A stretch of DNA of 7,202 nt. Origin: an uncultured Lachnospiraceae bacterium (GTDB lineage Bacteria; Bacillota; Clostridia; Lachnospirales; Lachnospiraceae). The stretch is taken from contig CAJOPI010000250.1 of the NCBI GenBank assembly GCA_905236275.1, positions 1 through 7,202 of the forward strand, given 5' to 3'. The notes beneath the pieces are model-generated. The model saw only the letters and a program-made list of their open reading frames with translations, ran no database searches and had not been told where the DNA came from. Each line of letters starts with the position of its first letter. Within the stretch, counting starts at the first letter, position 1. Below, one piece after another: positions 5,498-7,202 of the stretch. A program made the position numbers and the translations under genes.

Positions 5498-6491
5498 TCT
5501 CTCTGTTTCCTTTCATGGTCAGGAATAAAAGTTCCATCGACATATCAAAATTAACATTTGACGAAATCCTGTTCCTGACTGTATTTATCTCCTCGATAAT
5601 TCTGTTAATTTTTTCATAGCTCATTTCTTCCGATTTTCTCTGCAAAAGAGGCTCTTCGCCTGCAAAAACGAGCTTTGCATCATCCCCCGCCGCTTTTGTC
5701 AGAAGAACATCCCTCATAAAGATCATAAGCATATCAAGATAATCATTTATCCTGTCCTTGTATTCGGAAGCCTTTTTCACTGCCTCATTAATCTCGGACA
5801 TTGAAAAACGATCCGCATTGGCTGCTGCCCTCAAAACTTCGCTTTTTAAGGAATCAAAAGACTCATCGGCAATGACTGCCTTTGCCTTTCCCGGCACACC
5901 GCCTGCAAATGCCGCGGCAATTTTTATCTGCCTTTCATCAGAATCCGTATTCTTTTTCAGATAATCTTCTATAAGCTTCTCAGACACAGGACGAAGCTTC
6001 AGCGTCACAGATCTTGAGCGCAAAGTCGGCAGAAGCTTCATTTCATTATCCGTAAGAAGAATTATAACCGCATACGAGGGCGGCTCCTCAAGGGTCTTTA
6101 ATAGTGCATTCTGCGCCTGACTGTTCATAAGCGACGCATCAGGTACGATATAGACCTTTCTTCTGCCGGTGTAAGGCTTGATCCCTATATCAGCCACAAG
6201 CTGCTGCCTTATCTCACCTACACTCAATGTCGTGGGCTTTTCATGCGTAACAGTAATTATATCAGGGTGGTTTCCGCTTTCCGCCATCAAGCAGGAATGA
6301 CAGTGTCCGCAGGGATTTACTCCCCCCTCCTCACAAAGAAGGGTTTTTGCAAAAATTCCTGCAAGCGTTCTTTTTCCGGAAAGTGCCGGTCCGTCAAAAA
6401 TATAGGCATGAGATACCTTTCCTTCCCTTATTGCCCCCTGCAAAAAATCTATTGCTGTCTGCTGACCAATTATATCATAAAATGACGACAT
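5490..6491 (-). CDS. holB: DNA polymerase III subunit delta' (HolB)
   Basis: This 333-residue protein is a clamp-loader subunit that helps place the beta sliding clamp on primed DNA. It has the DnaX/RFC AAA+ layout: MSSFYDIIGQQTAIDFL at the N-terminus, HAYIFDGPALSGKRTLA with a Walker-A-like GPALSGKRT at 34-42, four zinc-binding cysteines (C53, C61, C64, C67), the KVYIVPDASLMNSQAQNALL helix (112-131), LEEPP (134-138), the sensor stretch ILLTDN (144-149), and SRS (159-161) where the arginine-finger SRC motif is expected. The Walker B region has Asp118 but not the DExx pair, as expected for the non-motor delta' subunit, although its Walker A box looks better kept than in E. coli. DnaX (tau/gamma) is less likely from the degenerate Walker B and shorter length. 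The start follows the yaaR stop by one base (TAGGATG), so coupled translation is likely. It overlaps ricT by 8 bases. Confidence 0.93.
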   Translation of the reverse strand: MSSFYDIIGQQTAIDFLQGAIREGKVSHAYIFDGPALSGKRTLAGIFAKTLLCEEGGVNPCGHCHSCLMAESGNHPDIITVTHEKPTTLSVGEIRQQLVADIGIKPYTGRRKVYIVPDASLMNSQAQNALLKTLEEPPSYAVIILLTDNEMKLLPTLRSRSVTLKLRPVSEKLIEDYLKKNTDSDERQIKIAAAFAGGVPGKAKAVIADESFDSLKSEVLRAAANADRFSMSEINEAVKKASEYKDRINDYLDMLMIFMRDVLLTKAAGDDAKLVFAGEEPLLQRKSEEMSYEKINRIIEEINTVRNRISSNVNFDMSMELLFLTMKGNRENG

Positions 6492-6492
6492 C

Positions 6493-6936
6493 CTACATCA
6501 GAAGGTCTATCAGCATTCCCCTTATCTCCCCGATAAGACCAAGAATCTGAATATTGTCCTTCTCCTCCTTCATGAGTTCTTCCGCAAGCCTGTCAAGATT
6601 CTCATCCACTCTCCTGATAATACCGTAAACCCTGTGGCGTCCCCTCCTGTCAAGGAAGTTTTCACGCGAAAATTTATGTGAACGATTAATTACCTCGTTC
6701 ATAAAATTCTTTATCAGGCTGCGGTACTTCCGCATATCCGTAATATTCTTGCGTTTCTTGATCTTCTCACCCTGCATGGTTATATCCTCCATCATCAGGG
6801 TAAGCCTCTCCTGCAGATCCTTCTCCTCAATATGGCTCATCAGTGCAAAACGGAAATCATCAGAGGAAACATTCTGATTTTCCCTAACCTCCTCCGTCGC
6901 CTGCACCTGCTGCATCTGATTTACCTTTATATCCAT
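6493..6936 (-). CDS. yaaR: YaaR family (DUF327) protein
   Basis: This is a 147-residue, highly charged and mostly helical protein of the YaaR/DUF327 family. I recognise it from length, position directly before holB, and conserved-looking stretches: FRFALMSHIEEKDLQERLTL (28-47), GEKIKKRKNITDMRKYRSLI (56-75), FMNEVINRSHKF (78-89) and YGIIRRVDENLDRLAEELM (104-122). No signal peptide, membrane segment or catalytic motif is visible. The ATG at 6936 is supported by GGGAG 7 bases upstream (6944-6948). The gene begins 21 bases after the guanylate-kinase-like gene and ends one base before holB. The biochemical role of the family is not established. Its constant association with holB and ricT is the only functional hint. 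Confidence 0.88.
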   Translation of the reverse strand: MDIKVNQMQQVQATEEVRENQNVSSDDFRFALMSHIEEKDLQERLTLMMEDITMQGEKIKKRKNITDMRKYRSLIKNFMNEVINRSHKFSRENFLDRRGRHRVYGIIRRVDENLDRLAEELMKEEKDNIQILGLIGEIRGMLIDLLM

Positions 6937-6957
6937 ACCGCTGCTCCCAATAAAAAA

Positions 6958-7202
6958 TCATATTCTTCCGATATAGCTCGTTATTTCAGCAACACATTTT
7001 TTCAGGTCTTCATTAAGAAAAACCTTATCTATCCCCGCTTCTCTGACCTTTTCCTCAGAAAAATCATCGCTGTCCGCGACAAATCTCCTGCACATCTCCT
7101 TATACTGCGGCTCCAAACGCCTGTCTTCCCTCGCAATAGCCCTCATCAGCCTGTCCCTGTCCCCGCAGTCAATCAGTATCGGAAAAACCTTATTTTCCCC
7201 GA
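6958..7202 (-). CDS. guanylate-kinase-like protein, C-terminal part (cut by window edge)
   Basis: The frame is open to the right edge; the 80 visible codons before the stop at 6958 are a C-terminus. Reading in from the edge gives ENKVFPILIDCGDRDRLMRAIARED, then YKEMCRRFVADSDDFSEEKV and a final helix ending YIGRI. The pattern of a strand (VFPILIDCG), an RxxRxxxRE-type lid helix and CRRFxADxxDFS resembles the end of the guanylate-kinase-related proteins I recall preceding yaaR in Lachnospiraceae, where Bacillus has tmk and yaaQ. The P-loop lies outside the window, so substrate cannot be judged; a thymidylate-kinase relative is the alternative. The internal ATG at 7146 is not the start, because coding sequence continues past it. 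It is likely co-transcribed with yaaR 21 bases downstream. Confidence 0.65.
   Translation of the reverse strand, partial: GENKVFPILIDCGDRDRLMRAIAREDRRLEPQYKEMCRRFVADSDDFSEEKVREAGIDKVFLNEDLKKCVAEITSYIGRI

Noticed and set aside
1..7202. Searched for a mobile element, CRISPR array, tRNA or toxin-antitoxin pair around the serpin
   Set aside because: No transposase-like frame, spaced repeats, tRNA-like cloverleaf or paired small genes were seen. Gene spacing is tight and housekeeping families fill the window.

Overview
All genes in this window lie on the minus strand, so the text follows transcription from right to left. The sequence has moderate G+C. Its gene order belongs to a low-G+C Gram-positive, most likely a Lachnospiraceae-type Clostridia. 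The evidence is a guanylate-kinase-like gene followed by yaaR, holB, ricT, trmN6-like and rsmI, then a second conserved block of HU, rqcP, divIC and tilS. Strong Shine-Dalgarno sites (GGAGG, AAGGAG) and textbook sigma-A promoters fit this. The genus is not determined.

Block 1 (7202 to about 2655) is a very tight run: a partial guanylate-kinase-like gene, yaaR, holB (DNA polymerase III delta'), ricT/yaaT (PSP1 domain, Fe-S cysteines, long charged tail), a YabB/TrmN6-type methyltransferase and rsmI (16S rRNA C1402 ribose methylation). Junctions range from a 23-base overlap to a 21-base gap, with no room for internal promoters, so it is almost certainly one transcript. The themes are replication, RNA maturation and translation.

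Between the blocks, 20 bases after rsmI, sits a lipoprotein serpin (1315-2655). It has a signal peptide with a lipobox cysteine, a Ser/Thr/Glu/Ala spacer and a complete, inhibitory-looking serpin domain. It is the accessory gene of the window and probably acts on the outer face of the membrane against extracellular proteases.

Block 2 (1290 to 1) holds HU under a strong promoter, rqcP (ribosome quality control), divIC (division septum) and the first 45 codons of tilS (tRNA-Ile lysidine synthase). The HU terminator hairpin is overlapped by a candidate rqcP promoter, and divIC has its own TTGACT-17-TATAAT promoter. In spore formers of this group yabP, yabQ and usually spoIIE lie between rqcP and tilS. 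They are absent here, which suggests a lineage that no longer forms spores.

The window is mainly housekeeping. I see no CRISPR array, insertion sequence, tRNA or rRNA gene, or unmistakably new system. The points most worth a second look are the serpin and its reactive loop, the overlapping terminator and promoter, the loss of sporulation genes from the locus, and the RicT tail.
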